From positions 248,001-312,000 of the forward strand of contig NZ_JADPRZ010000001.1 of the NCBI RefSeq assembly GCF_017347095.1: a DNA stretch of 64,000 nucleotides, given 5' to 3'. The DNA is from Sporosarcina sp. E16_8. GTDB taxonomy: Bacteria; Bacillota; Bacilli; Bacillales_A; Planococcaceae. The stretch's first letter is position 1, and the number at the start of each line of letters is the position of its first letter. The position numbers and the translations under genes are program-made. Shown piece after piece: positions 49,388 through 57,929 of this stretch. The notes below the pieces were generated by a model, which saw only the letters and a program-made list of their open reading frames with translations, had not been told where the DNA came from and did not search any database.

Positions 49388-51442
49388 TTACTGATTACAT
49401 CCTAAATACTTTTCTACAATCTCCTCTACTGGAACCGCCTTACTGTACAAAAAGCCTTGCGCCTTCTGACATTTAGCCTCAAGTAGTATCATTGCTTGTA
49501 ACTCCTTTTCTACGCCTTCTGCGATGACTTCCATCCCAAGACTATGAGCCAAACTAATAATTGTCTTAGCTATCGCTTTATTTTTCACATCAATTTCAAT
49601 ATCTTTTATAAATGAACGGTCAATTTTAATGATGTCAATTGGATATTGCTTCAAATAACTAAGTGATGAGTAACCCGTTCCAAAATCATCTACAGAGATG
49701 AAAACGCCGATTTCTTTTAATTTATTTAATGTCACTAACGTCTCATCAATTATCGTCAATGCCCCTTCTGTGATTTCTACCTCTAGTGATGACGGTACAA
49801 TGCCATAGTAAGAAATTTTCTCTGTCAATTTACCTACAAAATTCTCCATTCTAAATTGCTTTGGCGATATATTCACAGCTATCCTGACAGCTTTGAACTG
49901 CTTGTCCTGCCACTCTTTCAACTGTTTACATACCTGGTCTAATACCCAATCACCAATTCCATGTATAAGGCCTGACTCCTCAGCAATGGGGATGAATTGC
50001 ACCGGTGATACAAACCCGAATTTACCGTTGTTCCATCTAAGAAGCGCTTCGAAACTGCTAATATGTCCCGTTTTCAAATCGACTTGCGGTTGATAGTGGA
50101 TTGTCAATTCATTTAATTCAACCGCCCTGCGTAAATGCGATTCCATCAGTGCTTCATCTGGGAAGCTAGAATTCATCGCTTCTTGATAGAAACGATAATG
50201 AGAGCGGCCACGGTCTTTCACAAAGGTAAGTGCTTGCTCTGACTTCCGTAGTAGGTCCTCAAGCTTTTTTCCATCTTCAGGATAAACAGCAATTCCTATG
50301 GATGCGGAAATGAAATACTCCTGATGATTATGATAAAATGGTTTCCCGAAATCATTCAGTAACTGCTGCGCAAACTTCTCTGTCTTCAGCACTGAATGAT
50401 TTTGCAATGAAACGATAAATTCATCGCTGCCATTGCGATATAATCTGGCGGATGCAGGACAAATTATTTTCAATCGTTCCGCAACCATTTTTAATATTTC
50501 GTCCGCCCCATTATGGCCAATTGATTCATTTATTAATTTGAATCGATCAAGTCCTAAATGGACGAAAGACAACCTATTTTCGCTTTTTAATGCATATAGA
50601 GAATCCTCCATGAAGTGCTCGTTCATAGCCTGACGATTCCACAGACCTGTCAAATGATCATGATAACTCAGGAAAAGAAGTTTTTCATTATTTTTCTGAT
50701 GAATAGATGTATCTCGTACAATCAATTGAACTTCTTCTACATATCCATCAACAAAAACGGGAATTGCCTTCAAGTGTGTGGGTAATAAATATCCTTTTTT
50801 ATGAAAAAAAGTCGAATCTTCCATCTCAATTGATTCACCCGCAAGTGCACCGGACAGGAAGAGCTTGAATTCTTTCATTTTATCCTCTCCGGTAAGATTC
50901 AAAATTGAACGTCCGGAAAGTTCTTTGGATCGATAGCCGAATCCTAAATGGACTGCTCGATTCGCGTAAATAATTTTAAAGTTTTGATCCATGGTTATGA
51001 TGGGGTCAAGATTATGTTCGATGACAGAAATATATTTATGTTGCAACTCCGTCTGCGACTTTCTTTCCGTTATGGTATCTAGCCGTTCACGCAATTCAAT
51101 GACGATAATTTCTCGTTCATACTTTTCGGTATGGCGTTGAAAATCCAGTTCGAATAATACGTTTGACCCTGCTCGCATTGATTCTATTTCAGTCGTAAAG
51201 GTAGTTTGATTTTGTAATTTCCGCATCCTGCGCTTGATTGGTATCCACAATTCACAAAAAAAACTAGCAGCTGATTGTTCGATATCAGCAGAAAAGTATT
51301 GCATGGCTAATGAGTTGGCATAAAGCACATCAAATTTCCCTTGCTTGTTTTTCTCGACAAATATGGTCATCTTAAACGAATGGTTAAAAATATATGATTC
51401 TATAACTTTTTCTAAGCGTTCTTTAATCTTAAAGTTTCCCAT
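49388..51442 (-). CDS. PAS-GGDEF-EAL cyclic di-GMP protein
   Basis: 684 aa, cytosolic. An N-terminal PAS-like region, a PAS domain (about 135-250, YISVIEHNLDPIITMDQNFK), a diguanylate-cyclase domain and an EAL phosphodiesterase domain. The cyclase motif is degenerate (RNGSDEF instead of GGDEF), whereas the EAL domain keeps FEALLRW, the EITEGAL glutamate, DDFGTGYSSLSYL and KIDRSFI, so it probably degrades cyclic di-GMP. The start is set at MGNFKIKE, five bases after GGAGG; an upstream open stretch of 60 codons lacks a ribosome site. The locus corresponds to that of the EAL protein YkuI in B. subtilis. Confidence 0.88.
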   Translation of the reverse strand: MGNFKIKERLEKVIESYIFNHSFKMTIFVEKNKQGKFDVLYANSLAMQYFSADIEQSAASFFCELWIPIKRRMRKLQNQTTFTTEIESMRAGSNVLFELDFQRHTEKYEREIIVIELRERLDTITERKSQTELQHKYISVIEHNLDPIITMDQNFKIIYANRAVHLGFGYRSKELSGRSILNLTGEDKMKEFKLFLSGALAGESIEMEDSTFFHKKGYLLPTHLKAIPVFVDGYVEEVQLIVRDTSIHQKNNEKLLFLSYHDHLTGLWNRQAMNEHFMEDSLYALKSENRLSFVHLGLDRFKLINESIGHNGADEILKMVAERLKIICPASARLYRNGSDEFIVSLQNHSVLKTEKFAQQLLNDFGKPFYHNHQEYFISASIGIAVYPEDGKKLEDLLRKSEQALTFVKDRGRSHYRFYQEAMNSSFPDEALMESHLRRAVELNELTIHYQPQVDLKTGHISSFEALLRWNNGKFGFVSPVQFIPIAEESGLIHGIGDWVLDQVCKQLKEWQDKQFKAVRIAVNISPKQFRMENFVGKLTEKISYYGIVPSSLEVEITEGALTIIDETLVTLNKLKEIGVFISVDDFGTGYSSLSYLKQYPIDIIKIDRSFIKDIEIDVKNKAIAKTIISLAHSLGMEVIAEGVEKELQAMILLEAKCQKAQGFLYSKAVPVEEIVEKYLGCNQ

Positions 51443-51741
51443 GTGTGCCTCCGTTTGTTGTGCTTTTAGCCATATTTTTATCGAGTAATCCAGGCAAATG
51501 AGCACTAATTGCCCGAGTACTTTACTTACAGCAATTTGTAGTTGATCTTGAATAGATTGCACTGATATCGAAAAAGTATGTATCGAAATAAATATATACT
51601 CAATTCTATAGTTACATAACACCCTTCAGAGTAATCAGTACTTTTAACCAATTTTCAGTTTAGAAGTTGTACAATTCTTTCATTCTTGGTATTATATGAA
51701 ATATATGTAATCATTCAATCTTCCAATGAAGGAGGCCCATT

Positions 51742-52206
51742 TTGAAAAACAAGCATTCCATCCGTCAATTGGCAATTGCCATCTACACAGTAAACCGACA
51801 TGCAAAAACAGCGCCTGACAATAGACAACTTTACGCTTTAAAAAAGACAGCGATCGACAAACTTCTTAGTTCGGGCACTGCCGAAAAAATCGGATTGCAT
51901 TTTGTCGACAATCCGAAATTCAGCAAGCAGCATTCCACGGTCCTCGTCCGATGTGACGAATTCCTCTTTCATACAATCCCGGAAAAAGAAGACTTCAATA
52001 CACTTCCACACCTCGGACAACAAGATCCAACTTCTCGTAACCCGCAAGAACGGATGAGCTTGAAAACAGCGCGTGAGCTTCTCTCTAAATATGTGGGACC
52101 CATCCAACAGATAATACCTGAGAAGAAAAAAACAGTACCAAAAAAGTCTATCCACAGTATTCAGGGTACACAAAATTTCCGTTCATCTTATTTAGATGGT
52201 AAATAA
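51742..52206 (+). CDS. ykyB: YkyB family protein
   Basis: 154 aa soluble basic protein. It opens KNKHSIRQLAIAIYTVNRHAKT and has the YkyB length; B. subtilis ykyB also lies next to cheV. TTG start six bases after GGAGG. The C-terminal tail after about residue 120 is Lys-rich and probably disordered. Function unknown. A family A repeat begins immediately after the stop codon. Confidence 0.85.
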   Translation: MKNKHSIRQLAIAIYTVNRHAKTAPDNRQLYALKKTAIDKLLSSGTAEKIGLHFVDNPKFSKQHSTVLVRCDEFLFHTIPEKEDFNTLPHLGQQDPTSRNPQERMSLKTARELLSKYVGPIQQIIPEKKKTVPKKSIHSIQGTQNFRSSYLDGK

Positions 52207-52403
52207 GAAAAGCGCAAGCGCCTTGGTAGACCCGAAAAGCGCTGGAGTCTAGACACTAAGAAAAGCGGAAGCGCCTGCTCTGCTCCGAAAAGCGCTGGAG
52301 GGCCTTAAGAGAAATGCGCCCTTTGCCTTTAACTTAAGGACTGAAGCGACTCGAGGGGCAAGGCGCAGTAGCTAGACACTGCTTCAGGCGATAAACTTAT
52401 ACT
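52207..52403. repeat. Dispersed repeat family A, double copy
   Basis: AAGAAAAGCGCAAGCGCC ... AAAAGCGCTGGAGTCTAGACAC at 52207, then a second AAGAAAAGCGGAAGCGCC ... GGAGGGCCTTAAG ... CTAGACA ... TTATACT. The first junction is identical in layout to the one that ends yktB. Confidence 0.8.
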
Positions 52404-52417
52404 AACTTATCTTATAT

Positions 52418-52463
52418 AAACGGGCTACCCCTGCTGGCTACCAGCGGGAATAGCCCGTTTTTT
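52418..52463. terminator. Bidirectional terminator
   Basis: AAACGGGCTA/TAGCCCGTTT outer stem with an inner GCTGGC-type hairpin; T6 on the plus side, AAAC on the other. Ends the cheV-type gene. Confidence 0.75.
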
Positions 52464-52469
52464 CTTCTA

Positions 52470-52928
52470 TTATTTGATTTGCTCCGCGATTACTTTTTCG
52501 AAGTCAACGAGAAGGATCATTCCGTTGTCACGCTTGATAACTCCCGAAACAGGTACTTTATTACCGGTATACATATCAGAAGCAGGTTCAATTTCCGAAA
52601 AATTGATACGCTGGATTTGGGTAACGGCCGTCACATCTAAGACAACTGTTGTCCCGTCGAATTCCGCAACGATATATTTTGATTCGTCACTTTCATTGAT
52701 ATCTGTAACTCCTGTTACTTTCTTCAAATCAATGACAGGAAGTACTTCTCCTCGTAATTGAATAATCCCTTCAATATACGGATGCGCATGTGGCAATACA
52801 GTAACTGGAACGGGTTGAATAATTTCACGTACATGCTGAATACCAATTCCAAAATTACTTTTACCTACTTGAAACTCTACAAATTCAAAGACTTCATATG
52901 TTACTGCATCGGATTTTCTTGTATCCAC
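52470..52928 (-). CDS. CheW-domain chemotaxis coupling protein (CheV-type, no receiver)
   Basis: 152 aa, a single CheW domain (about 14-150) with GKSNFGIGIQHVREIIQP and IQLRGEVLPVIDL. Sequence and position (next to ykyB) match the N-terminal half of CheV, but the C-terminal receiver domain of CheV, about 130 residues, is absent; the gene ends cleanly and a terminator follows within 10 bp. It would couple chemoreceptors to CheA without the phosphorylation-dependent adaptation of CheV. GTG start eight bases after GGAG. Confidence 0.85.
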   Translation of the reverse strand: MDTRKSDAVTYEVFEFVEFQVGKSNFGIGIQHVREIIQPVPVTVLPHAHPYIEGIIQLRGEVLPVIDLKKVTGVTDINESDESKYIVAEFDGTTVVLDVTAVTQIQRINFSEIEPASDMYTGNKVPVSGVIKRDNGMILLVDFEKVIAEQIK

Positions 52929-52971
52929 TTATTCAGCTCCTACGTTTTAATAATATTATTATATAGGTATC

Positions 52972-53088
52972 CCATTGAATCCGCTTCGGCGCTAGGGGAT
53001 GCCTCCCGCCATAAGCTTCGCTCCCAATGTTACGGCTTCAGCTACCCCTTGTAGGACGCCTTCGCTCAGTTTATTTAGGTATTCATCT
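52972..53088. repeat. Dispersed repeat family B, copy 2
   Basis: TTGAATCCGCTTCGGCGCTAGGGGATGCC ... CTTCGCTCAGTTTATTTAGGTATTC (ends quoted). No gene in 52929-53168. Confidence 0.55.
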
Positions 53089-53168
53089 GGTCAACATACA
53101 TAGCACTAATTAAATTAATTGAACACTTATATCTATTTTCGGCTTATTTTTATAATTATTTAGGTTTA

Positions 53169-54032
53169 TTAATAATTTTTGTAAAGGACTTGTGTCCCTT
53201 TCTCTCCAAATCCCTTTTCAACAAGCTTCTCATACATTTCACGTGCAAGCTCTAGGCCGGGAAGTGATAGCTGCATTGCTTCAGCTTCTGTCAGAGCAAT
53301 GTTTATATCTTTCAAAAAATGCTTAACATAAAATCCTGGTTCAAAATCTCCATCTAACATCCGTGGAGCCAAATTTGACAATGACCATGAGCCCGCCGCT
53401 CCTGTCGATATAGACTTCAGCACAGTTTCAGCATCGAGTCCCGCTTTTTCAGCATATATTAGCGCTTCGCAAACACCGATCATATTGGTTGCAATGGCAA
53501 TTTGATTGCACATTTTCGCGTGCTGCCCAGACCCTGCCAGCCCCTGATAAACAATTTGTTTTCCAAATACCGACAAAATCGGTGAAATGGCATTGAATAC
53601 ATCTACTTCGCCGCCACACATAATTGACAACGTCCCATTCTTCGCGCCAATGTCTCCCCCTGAAACGGGTGCGTCAATTGCTGCCATCTGCAACGTAGCA
53701 CCTGCCTTCGCAATCCGTATAGCCAGTGCTGGGCTAGAAGTCGTCATATCAATAAGAATCTGACCCGCCTTACCAGATGAAAAAATACCACCATCTCCAA
53801 AGTAAATTTCTTCGACATCTACCGGATACCCAACCATCGTGAATATTAATTCTGCATCCTTCACCGCCCCAGCGACTGTGTCCGCCCAAACAGCACCTGC
53901 TTCAATTAGAGACCCAGCCTTTCCTTTTGTACGTGTATATATGGCCACTTCATAATTACTGCCTAAGAGGTGCTTAACGACGCTAGCGCCCATAACTCCT
54001 GTCCCGATAAATGCGATCTTTTTGACTTCCAT
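53169..54032 (-). CDS. ykwC: 3-hydroxyisobutyrate dehydrogenase-type enzyme YkwC
   Basis: 287 aa beta-hydroxyacid dehydrogenase. NAD loop FIGTGVMGASVVKHLL at the N terminus, substrate motif DAPVSGGDIGAKNGTL (about 120-135), catalytic lysine in GSGQHAKMCNQ (about 171). Substrate could be 3-hydroxyisobutyrate, tartronate semialdehyde or a related acid; context gives no pathway. Same neighbourhood as B. subtilis ykwC (near cheV and kinA). GGGGGAATT precedes the ATG. Confidence 0.88.
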   Translation of the reverse strand: MEVKKIAFIGTGVMGASVVKHLLGSNYEVAIYTRTKGKAGSLIEAGAVWADTVAGAVKDAELIFTMVGYPVDVEEIYFGDGGIFSSGKAGQILIDMTTSSPALAIRIAKAGATLQMAAIDAPVSGGDIGAKNGTLSIMCGGEVDVFNAISPILSVFGKQIVYQGLAGSGQHAKMCNQIAIATNMIGVCEALIYAEKAGLDAETVLKSISTGAAGSWSLSNLAPRMLDGDFEPGFYVKHFLKDINIALTEAEAMQLSLPGLELAREMYEKLVEKGFGEKGTQVLYKNY

Positions 54033-54294
54033 TTCAATTCCCCCTATATCAACTGTGCCTCGGCATATTTTCGTCCAGATTAAATATAGAAATTAGCCTA
54101 AGAACTGACCCGCATCATGGAGGCCAGAGCTTGCTCAATTAACTCTATTCAAAAACTGTGACGTCCGCCGGAGCCTTTACCTTTTATCGTACCAAAGAAT
54201 TTGTATTTTTCCATCATTGATTTCTACTTTCAATAGGAAGAGTGCAAGACACTTGGAACTAGACACTATACTAGGTCAAAAACTTATTTTCCCG
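54033..54294. other. Spacer without genes, degenerate repeat end
   Basis: Nothing coding seen. ACTAGACACTATACTAGGTC at 54258 is a degenerate family A terminal module. Confidence 0.5.
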
Positions 54295-54338
54295 AAAAAA
54301 GGAGGACGGAACCCTGTAATAGGGATCCGTCCTCAAAA
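54295..54338 (-). terminator. Terminator of the Spo0E-family gene
   Basis: On the minus strand GAGGACGGATCCCT, loop ATTAC, AGGGTTCCGTCCTC then CTTTTTTC. It is the first terminator after the gene ending at 54497. Confidence 0.85.
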
Positions 54339-54496
54339 GGGGGAAATGAGAATGTTGCTGTGTTCTACCTTAATTTCCCCGCTTTTCTTGATTATTAAAC
54401 ATTGTTCACTAAATATTTTTAGGTTTTAGCGATTTCTTCTATAAAGTGGTTACCCTCTTCATAGGCACGCAATAGTAGCCACACCTTATTAACCAA

Positions 54497-54652
54497 TTAT
54501 CGGCCTTTTTTTAACCCTTCGTATTGATCCATGAGATTATCAAGTTTCCTGCTGAATTCTATCGTTTCAACATCAGTCAGTCCGTTTTTAGACGCTACGT
54601 TCATCATCTCTTCGCGTAATAATTCAATTTTTTCTTCTAAATTCCACTCCAA
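54497..54652 (-). CDS. Spo0E-family aspartyl-phosphate phosphatase
   Basis: 51 aa small gene, easily overlooked because it starts with TTG; GGAGGG lies six bases upstream. The product is two helices: EWNLEEKIELLREEMMNVA and the Spo0E signature EFSRKLDNLMDQYEGL (family core SxxLDxLIxxY). Spo0E-type proteins dephosphorylate Spo0A~P and so delay sporulation. Length is typical (50-60 aa). A TATAAT-like box lies at 54691-54696. It lies 1.8-3 kb from an orphan histidine kinase of sporulation type. Confidence 0.88.
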   Translation of the reverse strand: MEWNLEEKIELLREEMMNVASKNGLTDVETIEFSRKLDNLMDQYEGLKKGR

Positions 54653-54844
54653 GATAATCCCTCCATGGAATAACAAATAGCTAACTTTATATTATACAGG
54701 AATAATCTCATAATAAGTAGTTTAATTCGCGACATATTCCGACAACTCGAAATGGTCAGCAATAGAAACGACTTTACGTTATACTACTTTTAAGGCACAC
54801 TATAAAAGATTCAATAAACTAAGGTCTATATATATGTTGAATTA

Positions 54845-54900
54845 GAGAATCCCGTTGAAAGTTGCCTTCGCTCAGCTTATATAGGTATTCATTTATTCAA
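54845..54900. repeat. Dispersed repeat family B, copy 3
   Basis: GAGAATCCCGTTGAAAGTTG, CCTTCGCTCAGCTTATATAGG, then TATTC. Shortened compared with the other two copies. Nothing else is seen in 54700-54962. Confidence 0.5.
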
Positions 54901-54962
54901 CTTATATATAATGAAACATTACGGCGTCTCAAACGTCAAATTTAACCAAGGAGGGGTTTACG

Positions 54963-55589
54963 ATGAAAAACAGATGGAGTCTCTTATTCGCAGCAATTGC
55001 GACCACTTTATTACTTACCGCTTGTGGTACAAGTACCAACAAAGACCAAGAAAGTATAGATGGTTCAGCGGATGTTGTTGAAAATGCAGACAAAGGTACA
55101 GTCACTGAAGACAAGGAACCGGAAACAGAAATTGTTGAAAGTCAAGAGAACATAATGAAAGATGCGAACCCTATAGAAAGTGATGAACAAAGTTATGCTA
55201 TTTCAGTACTTCCTGACTATTCATTAATTAGCGAAGAACCTGGTAAGGACAGCCTTATTTCAGCAAACAATGAAGAAGTGTTTATGCGCATTGAGACTGT
55301 TGCTAAGGAAGACAGCACATATGACTACTTAGCTGAAAACATGATTGCTGTACTTGAAGCATCTGGGGACGGCAGCGCCCCAATTGAAGTACTAAATGAG
55401 AAGTCAATCCCTGCAGCTGAGGGCATTGAAAATGCAAAAGTTCTTGCCATAAAAGCTGAAACCGCATCTATTACGGGAATTGTTTTCGAACGCGACAATA
55501 TGGTTGTTAGACTTACAATCTACGACTCTCCAAAAGAAGAATATTTCGAGCAATTTCTTCGTATGGCTGAAACGATTGTTACTAAATAA
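54963..55589 (+). CDS. Lipoprotein of unknown function
   Basis: 208 aa. Lipoprotein signal MKNRWSLLFAAIATTLLLTAC with lipobox LTAC (Cys21), an acidic low-complexity linker (about 25-75) and a C-terminal alpha/beta domain (about 80-205) with no recognised motif. GGAGGGG lies six bases before the ATG. It has its own terminator and no obvious partner gene. Confidence 0.82.
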   Translation: MKNRWSLLFAAIATTLLLTACGTSTNKDQESIDGSADVVENADKGTVTEDKEPETEIVESQENIMKDANPIESDEQSYAISVLPDYSLISEEPGKDSLISANNEEVFMRIETVAKEDSTYDYLAENMIAVLEASGDGSAPIEVLNEKSIPAAEGIENAKVLAIKAETASITGIVFERDNMVVRLTIYDSPKEEYFEQFLRMAETIVTK

Positions 55590-55596
55590 TAGAACA

Positions 55597-55638
55597 TAAA
55601 AAAAGCCAAATGGATAACCATCCATTTGGCTTTTTTTA
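55597..55638. terminator. Terminator of the lipoprotein gene
   Basis: AAAAAAAGCCAAATGGAT, loop AACC, exact complement ending in T7. Confidence 0.9.
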
Positions 55639-55724
55639 ACACTAACAAGAGCGCTGTAGTCTAAGCAGGATATACCACCTTTCAAGGTGATTCATTGGCC
55701 AAGAATTACAGAATTTCCTATGCA

Positions 55725-55764
55725 TAAAAAAACGCTGCACTCGTTAGACGAGTTGCTGCGTTTT
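55725..55764 (-). terminator. Terminator of the MarR gene
   Basis: AAACGCAGCAACTCGT, loop CTA, ACGAGTGCAGCGTTT then T run on the minus strand; touches the stop codon. Confidence 0.75.
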
Positions 55765-56203
55765 ACGATAAACTCTTTATCGAAAGACCCAATTTCCGTA
55801 CCAATTCAATTGCCTGGTCTTGTTCTTCAGCAGTAAGAGAGGACATGATGGTTTTAATATTATTCGCATGCTCCGGGAAGATAGATGTCATCAAGTTAAC
55901 TCCATCCTGGGTAATCGACATATATGTCACCCGCTTATCTTCTTCGCAAAAGACGCGTTCCAATAACCCTCTTTTTTCAAGCTTATCGACAACGTAAGTC
56001 ATCGAACCACTTCGAAGTAAGATTTTCTGCCCAATCTTCTGGATGGGCTGTCTCCCCCTGTGATGAAGCAATTCAAGGACGGCGAATTCAGTCGGATTAA
56101 GCCCATGTTTTTCACTCGGTTTATGCGCTTCCTCCAAAACCACCTTACTTGCCCTTGAAAGAACAATAAATAATTTCAGTGCACGTTCTGTATCTTTTGT
56201 CAT
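55763..56203 (-). CDS. MarR-family regulator, MhqR-like
   Basis: 146 aa winged-helix repressor. LNPTEFAVLELLHHRG (about 35-50), recognition region KILLRSGSMTYVVDKLEKRGLLER and the wing EEDKRVTYMSIT. The sequence resembles B. subtilis MhqR, which controls quinone-resistance genes; no such target is adjacent. AGGGGC precedes the ATG. A cysteine in VFCEEDKR could be redox-active, which is speculation. Confidence 0.78.
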   Translation of the reverse strand: MTKDTERALKLFIVLSRASKVVLEEAHKPSEKHGLNPTEFAVLELLHHRGRQPIQKIGQKILLRSGSMTYVVDKLEKRGLLERVFCEEDKRVTYMSITQDGVNLMTSIFPEHANNIKTIMSSLTAEEQDQAIELVRKLGLSIKSLS

Positions 56204-56304
56204 AATTCAGTGCCCCTTCTATAATTCCGCTCAATAGTCGCCCTCATTATAACGGTAAACATGTCTTCGTGTCAAAAGACCATGAAGGCGTTTCGCAACT
56301 TTAA

Positions 56305-57738
56305 TTACAAAGAGAGCACTCTTTTTTCAGCTGTATCTGTCACCGAGGTACATCCCATTGCCGATGGAAATGTTACAATGAAGGTTGTGCCAATGTCGAC
56401 TTTACTCTCAACTGTAACCGTTCCACCATGTTCTTCGATGTTTTTCAAAACAAATGGCAATCCGAGTCCTGACCCATCTGACTTGGTGGTAAAGAATGGA
56501 ATAAAGACTTTCTTTACTTGATATTTATCCATTCCTTTACCAGTATCCGAAACCCCCAAAATAACTTTTCCGGGGCTGTCCAGATTCACAAAAATTGAAA
56601 GATTCCCTCCAGGTGTCATCGCTTCAATTGCATTTTTAAACAGATTTAAAAGAACTTGTTTAATTTTATCAGAATCACCGACAATCAATGAATCTTTAAG
56701 TATATTATCTTTTTGTGTAATTGTAATTCCATCCATCAACGCTTTCGGGTAGACGACCTGAATCATATCTGCAACCAGTACCCCCAAGGAAAATGTCGTT
56801 TTTTCATTCAATCCGGGCTTAGATAGGATAAGCATTTCGCTTAATATAGACTCCATTCTATCGATTTCTTCATCGATAACGGATAGGTATTTCATCGTAT
56901 CCGCTGTCGCGGAAATCTTAAGTAATTGAACAAACCCTTTCAAAGTCGTCATCGGGTTTCTGATTTCATGCGCTATACTTGCTGCCAGTTCACCAATCGT
57001 CGATAATGAGTTTGAATGAGCCAAACGCTTTTCCATGGCCATTTCTTCTGTTCGATCATTCATTCTTATCAAGTATGTTTGTGACTCGCAATCGTATAAT
57101 GTTGTTATTTGATAATAACTCACATCATTCACATTTCTTATATACTTGGTTGTTATTTCAGCAAAACCATACAGATTTACTTCTTTAAAATAATTTACTA
57201 TTAATTCGGTGTCATTCGGAAATAATTTAACAATTGCTCCCACTGTTTTGCCCACAAAATAGTCTTTTGGCAAGTTGAAATACGAAGTATGCAGATCATT
57301 GACATCGTAGATTGTCCCATCCCGATCAATAACAACCATGAAACTATCTGAATTACGAAAAGCGTGTATATAGGTTTTTTCCGCTTTATCAACAATACTT
57401 TGTGGTACATCAAATAGTGCAATCACCTGTTGAACATCTTCAAAATACGCAAGGTGCATTTTAACGACATCTACCCTATTTCCGACTAATCGAATGTTCA
57501 CTTCAAACGTTTTATTCTCTGATCTTTTTATATTACTAATGGCATCGTCCCAAAGATTAATAATCGGATTAATGAAAAAATCTTTGATGTTTTCTTTTCC
57601 ATTAGTGACAAATTTTTCGCAAAATGAGTTATTTACATGTAAAAGCCCACCTTCAAGATTAAAAACGGCACCGGGTCTGATTGTATCATCCAATAGAAAA
57701 GTGATATGCTTCATTACGTTTATAGTTTTATATTTCAA
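56305..57738 (-). CDS. PAS-containing sporulation-type histidine kinase
   Basis: 477 aa, no transmembrane helix, so cytosolic. Two PAS-like domains (about 10-110 and 120-235), HisKA with AASIAHEIRNPMTTLKGF (phosphorylated His in HEIRNP) and HATPase with NLFKNAIEAM, VSDTGKGM and GSGLGLPFVLKNIEEHGG. TTG at 57738 follows GGAGG by seven bases. No response regulator is adjacent, as usual for kinases feeding Spo0F. It resembles KinA/KinE in plan and B. subtilis kinA lies in the same neighbourhood (near ykwC and cheV). A Spo0E-family phosphatase gene is nearby. Confidence 0.87.
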   Translation of the reverse strand: MKYKTINVMKHITFLLDDTIRPGAVFNLEGGLLHVNNSFCEKFVTNGKENIKDFFINPIINLWDDAISNIKRSENKTFEVNIRLVGNRVDVVKMHLAYFEDVQQVIALFDVPQSIVDKAEKTYIHAFRNSDSFMVVIDRDGTIYDVNDLHTSYFNLPKDYFVGKTVGAIVKLFPNDTELIVNYFKEVNLYGFAEITTKYIRNVNDVSYYQITTLYDCESQTYLIRMNDRTEEMAMEKRLAHSNSLSTIGELAASIAHEIRNPMTTLKGFVQLLKISATADTMKYLSVIDEEIDRMESILSEMLILSKPGLNEKTTFSLGVLVADMIQVVYPKALMDGITITQKDNILKDSLIVGDSDKIKQVLLNLFKNAIEAMTPGGNLSIFVNLDSPGKVILGVSDTGKGMDKYQVKKVFIPFFTTKSDGSGLGLPFVLKNIEEHGGTVTVESKVDIGTTFIVTFPSAMGCTSVTDTAEKRVLSL

Positions 57739-57929
57739 GTGTATTCCTCCACATCCCATTTTTAAACAATATGAAAAATAGCACTGATTCATGCAGAAAG
57801 GTCAAAATCATACAATAATAAGCTTACTCAAATTATTCCATATTAACGGTGTGATAGGAATGGTCCTTTCTGCCCGAATAAAATGAATACTCGGTATACT
57901 AAAACGTTAGATAGAAAAGAGGAAGAGCG

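Noticed and set aside
51443-51622. N-terminal extension of the EAL protein
   Set aside because: GTG start without ribosome site; GGAGG lies five bases before the inner ATG (MGNFKIKE).
54345-54429. Short plus-strand hydrophobic frame after GGGGGAAATGAG
   Set aside because: It lies just behind the Spo0E terminator hairpin, has no promoter and no terminator, and the peptide has no recognisable features.
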